Source: an uncultured Synechococcus sp.
GTDB taxonomy: Bacteria; Cyanobacteriota; Cyanobacteriia; PCC-6307; Cyanobiaceae
NCBI GenBank assembly: GCA_913020095.1
Contig: CAJWAH010000049.1
Coordinates: 1 to 9,354, forward strand
Direction: 5' to 3'
DNA length: 9,354 bases
Shown here: positions 1 through 6,274 of the stretch, in pieces
How the letters are laid out: every line of letters begins with the position of its first letter
Numbering within the stretch: the stretch's first letter is position 1
Notes under the pieces: generated by a model
What the model was told of the DNA's origin: nothing
The model's input: only the letters and a program-made list of their open reading frames with translations
Database searches by the model: none
Made by a program: the position numbers and the translations under genes

Positions 1-335
1 TTTTTGCCGAGCGGCCCCAGCAATTCGATCAGGCGGCGCTCAACGGCGAAATGAACGTCCTCGGCTTCCAGGCCCGGGTTGAAATCACCCGCAGCAGCTT
101 CTTGCCGAATGGTTTCAAGGCCTTCGATCAGCTGCTCACTCTCCTGGGCGCTAATCAAGTCGCAACGGCCCAGCATTCGGGCGTGGGCCACCGAGCCATC
201 GAGGTCCTGCTGCAGCAGGGTGATGTCAAAGCCAATCGAGGCGTTGAACCGCTCGATGCTGGGGTGCAAACCCTCCTCAAAGCGATCGCTCCAGCCCGAG
301 CCAGAACCGCCTGTAACCCCGTCGCTCACGGTCAT
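1..335 (-). CDS. argH: Argininosuccinate lyase, N-terminal part (3' end outside the window)
   Basis: ArgH splits argininosuccinate into arginine and fumarate, the last step of arginine synthesis, as a cytosolic homotetramer. The minus-strand frame starting at the ATG at 335 gives 111 codons before the window ends. Visible family features are RFNASIGFD (residues 29-37), the conserved [12 protein letters not shown] block (45-56), and [12 protein letters not shown] (91-102), which corresponds to the EDVH segment that precedes the signature region in this fumarase/aspartase superfamily member. The signature and catalytic serine loop lie beyond the edge. The first roughly 15 residues are Gly/Ser-rich and look like a lineage-specific extension. 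The start is supported by AAGG 7 nt upstream. The gene follows the PP2C phosphatase gene by 9 nt and is probably co-transcribed with it. No functional link between the two is evident; the arrangement may only be conserved synteny. Confidence 0.95.
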   Translation of the reverse strand, partial: MTVSDGVTGGSGSGWSDRFEEGLHPSIERFNASIGFDITLLQQDLDGSVAHARMLGRCDLISAQESEQLIEGLETIRQEAAAGDFNPGLEAEDVHFAVERRLIELLGPLGK

Positions 336-340
336 CGGCA

Positions 341-346
341 CACCTT
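341..346 (-). promoter_or_regulatory. Shine-Dalgarno of argH overlapping the upstream stop codon
   Basis: Read on the minus strand, the phosphatase gene ends in TTTAAGGTG. The TAA stop shares its two A residues with an AAGG(TG) ribosome-binding core that lies 7 nt before the argH ATG at 335. It is the only well-placed Shine-Dalgarno that I find in front of any gene in this window. The overlap suggests that translation of argH is coupled to that of the phosphatase gene. Confidence 0.6.
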
Positions 347-1718
347 AAAGGGTGGGTAAAACCACCTCATCACGGACTTTCAAGACCACCATCGAGGCAT
401 CGTCCTCCAGCTGACGGCCCGGCCCCACGAAGCGATCCAAGCGCGCAAACAACTGATCGAGGATTCCCTGGGCATCGGGAACGGTTTTGCAGATGGCGAG
501 CAAAGCTCGCATCAACCGTTCCTCATCAAAGCGCTCTCCACCAACGCCACTGGCTTCGGTGACGCCATCGGTGTAGTAGAGCAGCACATCACCAGGCTCC
601 AGCTGCACCTGTTCGCAGCCGTAGTCGGCATCAGGCTGCAGGCCAATCAGCAATCCAGGAGCATCCAAGCGCTCAACGCTGTGGCGCTGGCGGCGCCAAA
701 TCAGCGGCGGGTTGTGGGCGGCATTGCTGAAACGCAGCACCCGCGTGACCGGATCCAACTCGGAATAAAAGAGGGTCACAAAGCGGTTGGACTGCGCCAG
801 ATCCTCCTGAGCCAGTTCATTGAGGTCATGCAGGATCCGATCGGGCGGCAGGCCGGTGAGCACCTCAGCGCGCAGCATGCCCCGCAGCAGGGTCATCAAC
901 AGACCTGCTGGGATCCCTTTGCCCATCACATCTCCCATCACCAACGCCCAGCGACCTTGCTCACGGCGCTTGCCCATCAGCTGAGGGCGGGTGGGGATGA
1001 AATCGAAGTAGTCGCCACCGACTTGAAAGGCCGGCCGGCAGCGGGCAGCCAACTCGACCCCTTCAATCACCGGGCAGCGGCTGGGCAGCAGCTGGGACTG
1101 AATCTCACCACCGATGCTCAGCTGCTGATCGAGGCGCTCATGGCGCCGCATCTCCTCCAGCAGCAATTCGTTCTCGATCGCCACAGCGGTTTGATCGGCC
1201 ACCAGCTGCACATGGCGGCGGCGCACTTCACTCCAGGAGAACTGGGGATCGCCACTGAAGACATACAACCGCCCGCGTTGACGGTTCTTGGCCACCACGG
1301 AGGTGCCAAACAACTGCACATCGCCCAGCTGTCGGCGCACCAACTGATCCAGGCGGGTGGCCATGGCTTCATCGCCGGCATCGCGATCGAGGTCGCTGTC
1401 TTGCAACCCCGCCAACTGCCGCAACAACTCGCCGCACCGCGCCTGGGATGAGCAATGCAGCTGCTCGCGCCAAAGACCACCGTCGCTGCGGAAGGTGAGC
1501 AGCACGGCACCTTCGGCTTCCACCAAACGCGCCGTGAGCAACGGCACCAACTCAAGAAAACGGCTGAGGTTGGTGAAGCTGCGCAGGGCAAACCCCAACG
1601 AGGCCAGCAGCTCCTGATTGCGCCGCTGTTCACGGTTGAGGCTGTCGATCAGCTGGCGCAGCGAAGCCGCCGGCGTGATCGCCGCAGGAGAGCGATGGGC
1701 AGGCGGCGTACCGCCCAT
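345..1718 (-). CDS. GAF-domain SpoIIE/RsbU-type PP2C serine phosphatase
   Basis: A 457-residue soluble protein. Residues about 40-190 look like a GAF sensor domain. A helical linker (about 188-212, EEMRRHERLDQQLSIGGEIQSQLLP region) leads into a PP2C/SpoIIE catalytic domain (about 215-452). Catalytic-domain motifs are GGDYFDF (234-240) and GDVMGKG (262-268) with metal-binding aspartates, NAAHNPP (332-338), YTDGVTEA (382-389) and EDDASMV (438-444). All the expected metal-ligand Asp positions appear present, so the enzyme should be active. Known relatives (RsbU, RsbP, SpoIIE, cyanobacterial IcfG) dephosphorylate phosphoserine on STAS-domain anti-anti-sigma proteins, so a partner-switch role is likely but inferred. 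No STAS protein, anti-sigma kinase or sigma factor is encoded nearby. The start is the first ATG after the ftsY stop and has no clear Shine-Dalgarno. No transmembrane segment is seen. The GAF ligand cannot be predicted. Confidence 0.9.
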   Translation of the reverse strand: MGGTPPAHRSPAAITPAASLRQLIDSLNREQRRNQELLASLGFALRSFTNLSRFLELVPLLTARLVEAEGAVLLTFRSDGGLWREQLHCSSQARCGELLRQLAGLQDSDLDRDAGDEAMATRLDQLVRRQLGDVQLFGTSVVAKNRQRGRLYVFSGDPQFSWSEVRRRHVQLVADQTAVAIENELLLEEMRRHERLDQQLSIGGEIQSQLLPSRCPVIEGVELAARCRPAFQVGGDYFDFIPTRPQLMGKRREQGRWALVMGDVMGKGIPAGLLMTLLRGMLRAEVLTGLPPDRILHDLNELAQEDLAQSNRFVTLFYSELDPVTRVLRFSNAAHNPPLIWRRQRHSVERLDAPGLLIGLQPDADYGCEQVQLEPGDVLLYYTDGVTEASGVGGERFDEERLMRALLAICKTVPDAQGILDQLFARLDRFVGPGRQLEDDASMVVLKVRDEVVLPTL

Positions 1719-1745
1719 GGGGCTGCCGCAGGGGATCTCAAGCTA

Positions 1746-1758
1746 GCGAGGGCCTCGC
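1746..1758. repeat. Short inverted repeat in the ftsY-phosphatase gap
   Basis: A perfect GCGAG/CTCGC inverted repeat with a 3-nt loop lies just after the ftsY stop codon, in the 42-nt gap before the phosphatase gene. No T-run follows on the minus strand, so it is not a standard intrinsic terminator. It could slow polymerase, protect a processed 3' end, or mean nothing. Apart from this repeat, the gap (1719-1760) shows no convincing promoter. Confidence 0.3.
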
Positions 1759-1760
1759 GA

Positions 1761-3245
1761 TTAAGCCCGTGCCAGCAGGGCCTCCACAAATTCAAAGCTG
1801 TTGAAGGGCCGCAAATCGCGCAGTCCTTCGCCCGCGCCGATGAAGCGAATCGGCAGGTTGCTCTCGGAGGCCACGGCAAACGCCACACCGCCCCGGGCGG
1901 TGCCATCGAGCTTGGTAAGCACAACACCGGTGAGACCAGCGGCCTTGGCAAAGGCCATCGCCTGACGCAAACCGTTCTGCCCCTGGCTGGCATCGAGCAC
2001 CAGCAACGATTCGACAGCGGCATCGGGAGCCAAACGGTCGACAATCCGCCGCACCTTGGCCAGCTCTTCCATCAAGTTGTTTTTGGTCTGCAGGCGACCC
2101 GCGGTGTCCACCAGCAACAACTCGATGTCTTTGGACTGGGCCGCACCAATGGCGTCAAACACCACAGCAGCGGGATCAGCATTCGCCGAAGGATTGGCCA
2201 CCAAGGGCACGCCACTGCGATCGGCCCACACCTGCAACTGCTGAACAGCTGCAGCACGGAAGGTGTCGCCAGCAGCCACCAAACAGCTGTAACCACTGCG
2301 AACAGCCAAGTTGGCGAGCTTGCCCAAGGTGGTGGTCTTACCGACCCCATTGACGCCCACCATCAACCAAATGTTCAAACGGCCCTTCTGGGGAGCCAGT
2401 AAGGGGTTGGCACCGGTGGATTTGATCGGCGCATCCAGCAGGTTGCGCAGTTGATCCTTGAGCAAGTTGATGGCTTCACTGCCATCCACCACCGCTTCAT
2501 TCATGCGGCGGCGCAACAGATCGAGCACCTGGTCGGTGGCTTCCACACCCACATCGGCCTGCAGCAGCAGGGTTTCGATGTCATCGAGAGAGGCCTCCGA
2601 GAGCGGGTCATCACCAAGGTTTTCCAGCAGGGTGGTGACGAAGTTCTGGCGGGTCTTCTCCATGCCGCGCCGCAGCCGGCCCAGCCAATCGATCTCTTCG
2701 AGCGAAATCTGATCAGCCTGGCGCCCCTGAGCGGCCAGCACCTCGGCAGACCAGAGGAAGTCTTCATCGAGTTGACCCAGCTTGGGTTCAGCCTCAGGTT
2801 CACTGACCTGGACCAACTCAGGCTCGGGTTCCGCTGCTGGTTCCTGCTCCACCAACTGCTCGAGCCGTTCTTGACGGCGCGCCGCCGCGGCCTCCAACCA
2901 AGACGGGGCTGATGGAGCAGCAGGTTCAGGCTCCGGTTGCGGCGCCGGCTCTGGATCCGCTGCCACGGGTTCCGGTTCCGGTTCAGCCGCCACTGGAGCA
3001 TCAGGAACCGCCGCTGCGGTTGGCGGCTGCTCAGGGGCTGGTTCTGGCTCAGAGGCTGGAGCGGGTTCCGCTGCTGGTTCAGGTGCTGGTTCAGCTGGAG
3101 GAGCAGTCGCCGCTGATTTCTCAGCTTCCTGCTGGGCCTTCAGGCGGGCATAGGCCTGCTTGGCCCAATCGAGGGCATCGTCGGGCTGCTGCGCATCGGA
3201 GGACTCGGAGGCGTCCTGCCGCTGAAACCAATCGAACTCAGCCAT
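1761..3245 (-). CDS. ftsY: Signal recognition particle receptor FtsY
   Basis: FtsY is the membrane-associated SRP receptor GTPase. It docks SRP (Ffh)-ribosome complexes at the translocon for co-translational insertion of membrane proteins; in cyanobacteria this serves both plasma and thylakoid membranes. The protein has 494 residues. An acidic Pro/Glu/Ala-rich A region (about 45-157) is followed by the N domain (about 185-275, helical bundle) and the G domain (about 285-494). GTPase motifs are the P-loop GVNGVGKT (297-304), DTFRAAA (327-333, SRP-GTPase insertion box), DTAGR (380-384), TKLDGTARGG (444-453) and the closing GAGEG (470-474). The segment GRLRRGMEKTRQNFVTTL (about 189-206) is a basic amphipathic helix placed like the membrane-targeting helix of bacterial FtsY. 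The ATG lies 3 nt after the nusB stop with no Shine-Dalgarno, which suggests translational coupling. Confidence 0.97.
   Translation of the reverse strand: MAEFDWFQRQDASESSDAQQPDDALDWAKQAYARLKAQQEAEKSAATAPPAEPAPEPAAEPAPASEPEPAPEQPPTAAAVPDAPVAAEPEPEPVAADPEPAPQPEPEPAAPSAPSWLEAAAARRQERLEQLVEQEPAAEPEPELVQVSEPEAEPKLGQLDEDFLWSAEVLAAQGRQADQISLEEIDWLGRLRRGMEKTRQNFVTTLLENLGDDPLSEASLDDIETLLLQADVGVEATDQVLDLLRRRMNEAVVDGSEAINLLKDQLRNLLDAPIKSTGANPLLAPQKGRLNIWLMVGVNGVGKTTTLGKLANLAVRSGYSCLVAAGDTFRAAAVQQLQVWADRSGVPLVANPSANADPAAVVFDAIGAAQSKDIELLLVDTAGRLQTKNNLMEELAKVRRIVDRLAPDAAVESLLVLDASQGQNGLRQAMAFAKAAGLTGVVLTKLDGTARGGVAFAVASESNLPIRFIGAGEGLRDLRPFNSFEFVEALLARA
2781..3101 (-). repeat. Low-complexity Pro/Glu/Ala-rich repeat region inside ftsY
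   Basis: This part of ftsY encodes the acidic A region, made of irregular PEP, EPA and EPEPA units (residues about 49-112) and a second Glu/Pro cluster (about 134-155). On the plus strand it reads as imperfect GGTTCxGGx and GGCTCxGGx units. Such tracts are prone to unit gain and loss by slippage, so length variation between strains is expected. The N-terminal A region of FtsY is poorly conserved and acidic across bacteria, so its presence does not question the FtsY assignment. Confidence 0.7.
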
Positions 3246-3248
3246 GGG

Positions 3249-3860
3249 CTAGCGGGCCGCGGCCGTGGTGTAGCGCCGCAAGACCCCATTGATCATGCGG
3301 CGACCGGCTTCATCGCTGTAGCGATGGGCGAGTTCCACAGCTTCATTGCAGGCCACAGCCGCTGGGGTTTGGAACTCATCAATTTCCACCACAGCCAAGC
3401 GCAGGATGTCTTGATCAATCCTCGGCAACCGGGTCAAGCGCCAACCTTCCATCACCGCATCGATGCCTTGATCAAGCTGCGGTTGGGCCTCAGCCACAGC
3501 CTTGGCCCGCAACAAGGCCCAATGGCGCAAATCCTGCTGATCAGCCAGCTGCAACAGGCGCGGGTATTCCAGGCTGGAAGAAAGTCGGTTGAGAACCTGC
3601 TCTGAGCGCTCCAGCCCCTGGCGCAAATGCTCCCTGACTTGGGGCAATTGGCCTTCGGCCAACTCACTATCCAGCAACGCCTGTTGGGCTTGCTGCAGCT
3701 CTTCAGCCGCTTGATCCAAGCTCTCGCGCAGATGGCTGTTCAACGACGCCATGGCCTGGGCCAAGAGCTGTTCGGTTGTCGTGGCCTCGGGAGCATGGCG
3801 GTCCTGAAGCTGCCCCAGGATCAAGAGGGCAAGCTCCCGGGCAATCGTGCGGTTCTGCAT
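3249..3860 (-). CDS. nusB: Transcription antitermination factor NusB, long cyanobacterial form
   Basis: NusB binds boxA RNA together with NusE (ribosomal protein S10) and supports antitermination during rRNA transcription. The 203-residue protein has a NusB-type N-terminal helix (RELALLILGQL, 8-18). The C-terminal core contains IDQDILRLAVVEI (148-160), TPAAVACNEAVELAHRY (165-181) and GRRMINGVLRRY (186-197), which matches the family's TP-x-x-V-x-x-NEAVELA...F/Y...K/R-x-x-NG(V/I)L signature. It is clearly longer than the roughly 140-residue E. coli protein. The extra length is a Gln/Glu/Leu-rich, probably helical insertion at about 28-125. The gene starts 3 nt after the DUF502 stop and ends 3 nt before the ftsY start. 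No Shine-Dalgarno precedes its ATG. The identity is firm from the C-terminal half; the role of the insertion is unknown. Confidence 0.93.
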   Translation of the reverse strand: MQNRTIARELALLILGQLQDRHAPEATTTEQLLAQAMASLNSHLRESLDQAAEELQQAQQALLDSELAEGQLPQVREHLRQGLERSEQVLNRLSSSLEYPRLLQLADQQDLRHWALLRAKAVAEAQPQLDQGIDAVMEGWRLTRLPRIDQDILRLAVVEIDEFQTPAAVACNEAVELAHRYSDEAGRRMINGVLRRYTTAAAR

Positions 3861-3863
3861 GGG

Positions 3864-4607
3864 TCAGGCTTTGGGAGGAGCCGAAAGAGGTGTGGGCCGC
3901 AGTTGAGCGAGCAGGCTCGAGAAGCTGCGATTGCTGGGGCTGGGCTGCTCGTCGGGGTTGACGATGCCAGCGGAAATAATTGTGCGGAAGGCCTCTTCCA
4001 CGCTCATGTCCAGGTCCTTCACGGACGCCTCTGGAACGATGCTGTACCAACCAGTGGTGGGGTTCGGAGCTGTGGGGATAAAGACGCTGATCATCGGTTG
4101 GGGGAACCCAGCCTGCATGCCGGCGCTGAGCATGCCGGTCACAAAGCCAAGGGCATAAATCCCGTCGCGGGGATACTCGATCAAGACAACGCGCCGAAAC
4201 CGTGTGCTGTTGTCGCGCAGCACGGTTTCCAGAATCTGCTTGAGGGTCTTGTAAACCGATCCAGCCAAGGGGATTCGGGCGAGGGTGCCCTCACCGAAAT
4301 CCAACAACCAACGGCCAACGATGTTGCGGGCCATCAAGCCGATCAACAGGATTCCCAGCAGGGGGACCAGCAGCCCCACCGACAGGTTGATCAACTCCTG
4401 CAACAGCGGGTTGAGGGTGTTGAACGGGTTGAACTGCTTCGGAACCGAGGTCAGAAAACTGACCACGAAACGGGTGACCAAGGTGGCCAACCAGATGGTG
4501 GTGGCCAACGGAATGACCACCAGCAAGCCGGCGATCAGATCGTTTTTCAGATCCTGCTGCAACCGCACGTTGACCGGCGGTTCAGATCGAGAACGGGACT
4601 GAACCAA
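3864..4607 (-). CDS. DUF502 family membrane protein
   Basis: A 247-residue protein of the widespread DUF502 family, whose molecular function is not established. Two hydrophobic helices (about 24-52 and 72-96) are followed by a soluble domain. Family features are IPLAGSVYKTLKQ (112-124), the VxxEYPR-type segment (141-147), SVFIPTAPNPTTGWYSIVPE (174-193) and the MSVEEAFRTIISAGI helix (201-215). The C-terminal tail (about 218-247) is Ser/Pro-rich. The start is taken as TTG at 4607 because the frame is closed upstream by TAA at 4632-4634 with no ATG or GTG between. An internal GTG at residue 14 is the only nearby alternative and would still keep both helices. The gene directly precedes nusB with a 3-nt gap. 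Sharing a transcript with nusB and ftsY suggests constitutive expression. Confidence 0.9.
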   Translation of the reverse strand: MVQSRSRSEPPVNVRLQQDLKNDLIAGLLVVIPLATTIWLATLVTRFVVSFLTSVPKQFNPFNTLNPLLQELINLSVGLLVPLLGILLIGLMARNIVGRWLLDFGEGTLARIPLAGSVYKTLKQILETVLRDNSTRFRRVVLIEYPRDGIYALGFVTGMLSAGMQAGFPQPMISVFIPTAPNPTTGWYSIVPEASVKDLDMSVEEAFRTIISAGIVNPDEQPSPSNRSFSSLLAQLRPTPLSAPPKA

Positions 4608-4626
4608 GGCTGGCCGGTCGAAGGAT

Positions 4627-4660
4627 GTCGCTTATGCAACTTAGCGACGGGACTGTCGCT
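4627..4660. repeat. Three-armed GTCGCT/AGCGAC inverted repeats in the DUF502 leader
   Basis: The 53-nt gap between the HpsJ-like gene and the DUF502 gene contains GTCGCT (4627-4632), AGCGAC (4643-4648) and GTCGCT (4655-4660). The middle arm can pair with either outer arm, giving two mutually exclusive 6-bp stems with loops of 10 and 6 nt. In the minus-strand transcript the first stem would form immediately after the upstream stop codon. No U-tract follows either stem, so it is not a classic terminator. I see no convincing -35/-10 pair in the gap. Confidence 0.4.
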
Positions 4661-5311
4661 TCAGAGCACAGCGGCCAAAGCCACCGCCAAGCTGGCCAAG
4701 GCCAACAACAGGGCCACAGCCGTTCCGCCCCAGCGACGCTGGCCCAAGGTGAGGTCGCGGGTGCGCTCGGCTTGCACCTGCTGCTGCTTGAGCTGATCGA
4801 GGCGCTGATCAATCAGCGCTTGCACCTGCGCTTTTTTGTCTTCCGGCTTGGCCTCAGCAGAGACCTGCCCGGCCTGCTCGAGCTGGGCCTGCAGCATCTC
4901 CATCAGCTTGGGATCCTGGCTCTCCTGCTGCGCTTGCTCGAATTCCGAGCGCTTTTGATCAACCGAACGATTCGCCTCCAACTGGATCAGTTGGTTGCCC
5001 CCCACCTGCACAGGGATCGCCACGAACAGCGCCAGGGACATCAAGGCCCCCACCACCAAAACGGTCCACCGCAGTGGGCTGCGGCCCTGGGCGGGGAAAT
5101 CAAGCCGAGAGCCCACCAACATCAGCAACAAGCCCACCAGGGCCATCGGTGCATGGGCGAGCAGCGTGTCCACCAACAACTGATGGAAGGCCTCCTCACC
5201 CCAGGCGTTGGCCATGAGCACCGCCAGGAGCTCAAAGCCCAGCAGGATGACCAGAACCCCACCGATCCAGCGCAACAGGCCGGAGAGACGGGAGGTGGTG
5301 AGTTCCGACAC
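4661..5311 (-). CDS. Small multi-helix membrane protein with central coiled coil, HpsJ-like
   Basis: The inferred 216-residue protein has four hydrophobic segments: about 11-34, 53-70, 80-104 and 195-216. Between the third and fourth lies a charged, Gln/Glu-rich helical stretch (about 106-188) that looks like a coiled coil. This topology resembles cyanobacterial proteins annotated as HpsJ family, named after a Nostoc hormogonium polysaccharide gene; the link is by general resemblance only, and I do not infer polysaccharide secretion. The frame stays open upstream to an ATG at 5494, but that would run 152 nt antisense into queG and add a Cys/Arg/Ala-rich segment unlike the rest. GTG at 5311, just before SELTTSRLSGLLRWIGG, is the likely start. 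It heads the minus-strand block and is divergent from queG. Confidence 0.75.
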   Translation of the reverse strand: MSELTTSRLSGLLRWIGGVLVILLGFELLAVLMANAWGEEAFHQLLVDTLLAHAPMALVGLLLMLVGSRLDFPAQGRSPLRWTVLVVGALMSLALFVAIPVQVGGNQLIQLEANRSVDQKRSEFEQAQQESQDPKLMEMLQAQLEQAGQVSAEAKPEDKKAQVQALIDQRLDQLKQQQVQAERTRDLTLGQRRWGGTAVALLLALASLAVALAAVL

Positions 5312-5342
5312 AGGAGAATGCTTCAGCGGCGCAACTGTACGG
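5312..5342. promoter_or_regulatory. Very short divergent intergenic region between the HpsJ-like gene and queG
   Basis: With the chosen starts only 31 nt separate two divergent genes, too little for two full promoters. At least one promoter must therefore lie inside the opposing coding sequence, or one of the starts is wrong. The plus strand carries AGGAG (5312-5316) only 1 nt before an ATG that opens an 11-codon frame (5318-5353), so that is unlikely to be a functional start. No convincing -10/-35 hexamers or known operator are visible. Confidence 0.35.
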
Positions 5343-6254
5343 GTGCCTGCTGATCTGGCCGATGCCCTCAAACAGCAGGCCTTGGAGCAGGGCTTTGCCC
5401 TCGCGGGCATCGCTGCGGTGCCAAGCGGTGAGCGAATCGCCCTGCGTACCGCAGCGCTGCAGCGGTGGTTAGCCGCAGGCCACCAGGCGGACATGGCCTG
5501 GATGCAAGACCCGCGCCGGCAGGCGATTGAGCTGCTGCTGCCAGGGGTTCAAAGCGTGCTGGCGGTCGCCCTGAACTACTACGTCGATCAGCGGCAAGCC
5601 GCAGACACCCCAAAAATCGCGCGTTACGGCTGGGGAAGGGATTACCACCGGGTGATGGATCAACGGCTCAGGCGACTGGGCCGCTGGCTGGAGGAGCAAC
5701 AGCCCGGCTGCCGTTGGCGTGCCTGCGTCGATAGCGCGCCCCTCATGGACAAGGCCTGGGCTGAGGAGGCCGGTTTGGGCTGGATTGGCAAAAACGGCAA
5801 TCTGATCAGCCCAAGCCATGGCTCCTGGTTGCTGCTGGGCCACCTGCTCACCACCGCCAGCCTCCAAGCCGATCAACCCGCCCGCTCCCTCTGCGGCCAT
5901 TGCCAGCGCTGCCTCCCGGCCTGTCCCACGGCGGCCATTCCGGAACCTTTTGTGGTGGATAGCCGCCGCTGCATCGCCTTCCACACCATCGAGAACCGCG
6001 ATGAGCAGGTGCCCCTGCCATTGCATGGCTGGGTGGCTGGTTGTGATGTCTGTCAGGAGGTTTGCCCCTGGAATCAACATCACGCCCAAAGCAGTGCTGA
6101 TCCAGCCGTGCAACCCAGGGAGTGGATCTTGAGCAGCACAGCCAACGAAATGGCGAGCTGGAGTGATGACACCTGGAGTGAACGCTTACGGGCCTCAGCC
6201 CTGCGGCGCATCAAACCCTGGATGTGGCGACGCAATTTGGCGGACCTAGGCTGA
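5343..6254 (+). CDS. queG: Epoxyqueuosine reductase QueG
   Basis: QueG reduces epoxyqueuosine to queuosine in the wobble position of GUN-anticodon tRNAs (Asp, Asn, His, Tyr), using a cobalamin cofactor and two [4Fe-4S] clusters. From GTG at 5343 the protein has 303 residues. The cofactor-binding part contains NYYVD (78-82), IARYGWGRDYH (92-102) and DSAPLMDKAWAEEAGLGWIGKN (from 130; its Asp matches the family's catalytic Asp). The ferredoxin-like part has C184-x2-C187-x2-C190-x3-C194-P, C210, and C234-x2-C237-x3-C241-P, the full set expected for two clusters. It ends about 60 residues after the last cysteine, without the HEAT-like C-terminal repeats of E. coli and B. subtilis QueG (about 380 residues). 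An in-frame ATG at 5208 would add 45 residues but overlap the divergent gene by 104 nt, so it is not preferred; GTG pairs at 5295/5298 are also possible. Confidence 0.93.
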   Translation: MPADLADALKQQALEQGFALAGIAAVPSGERIALRTAALQRWLAAGHQADMAWMQDPRRQAIELLLPGVQSVLAVALNYYVDQRQAADTPKIARYGWGRDYHRVMDQRLRRLGRWLEEQQPGCRWRACVDSAPLMDKAWAEEAGLGWIGKNGNLISPSHGSWLLLGHLLTTASLQADQPARSLCGHCQRCLPACPTAAIPEPFVVDSRRCIAFHTIENRDEQVPLPLHGWVAGCDVCQEVCPWNQHHAQSSADPAVQPREWILSSTANEMASWSDDTWSERLRASALRRIKPWMWRRNLADLG

Positions 6255-6274
6255 GCCCTCTTTGGGACTCAGGA

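Noticed and set aside
282..289. HIP1 octamer GCGATCGC (second copy at 8104-8111) as a sign of a HIP1-rich genome
   Set aside because: Only two copies in 9.35 kb, both inside coding sequence. HIP1-rich genomes show about one per kilobase or more, so this rather argues against such a genome.
681..1451. Plus-strand open frame (256 codons) inside the phosphatase gene
   Set aside because: Antisense shadow of the SpoIIE domain; low-complexity composition and no domain.
1746..1758. Hairpin after the ftsY stop as an intrinsic terminator
   Set aside because: The stem is only 5 bp and no T-run follows on the transcribed strand.
1455..2402. Long plus-strand open frame (315 codons) opposite the phosphatase and ftsY genes
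   Set aside because: It lies antisense to strongly conserved coding sequence, its translation is Gln/His/Arg/Gly-rich with no recognisable domain, and such open shadows are common in GC-rich genes.
3627..4796. Plus-strand open frame (389 codons) spanning nusB, DUF502 and part of the HpsJ-like gene
   Set aside because: It crosses three recognisable genes on the other strand and has a Gln/Gly-rich composition typical of an antisense artefact.
4625..5353. Plus-strand open frame (242 codons) opposite the HpsJ-like gene
   Set aside because: His/Gln-rich antisense translation with no domain; the minus-strand frame has coherent membrane helices.
5318..5353. 11-codon plus-strand ATG frame with AGGAG in front, between the divergent genes
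   Set aside because: The AGGAG sits only 1 nt before the ATG, and the peptide overlaps the queG start in another frame. A leader peptide cannot be excluded but is not supported.
5469..6113. Minus-strand open frame (214 codons) opposite queG
   Set aside because: Antisense to a gene with complete iron-sulfur motifs; no domain or plausible start context.
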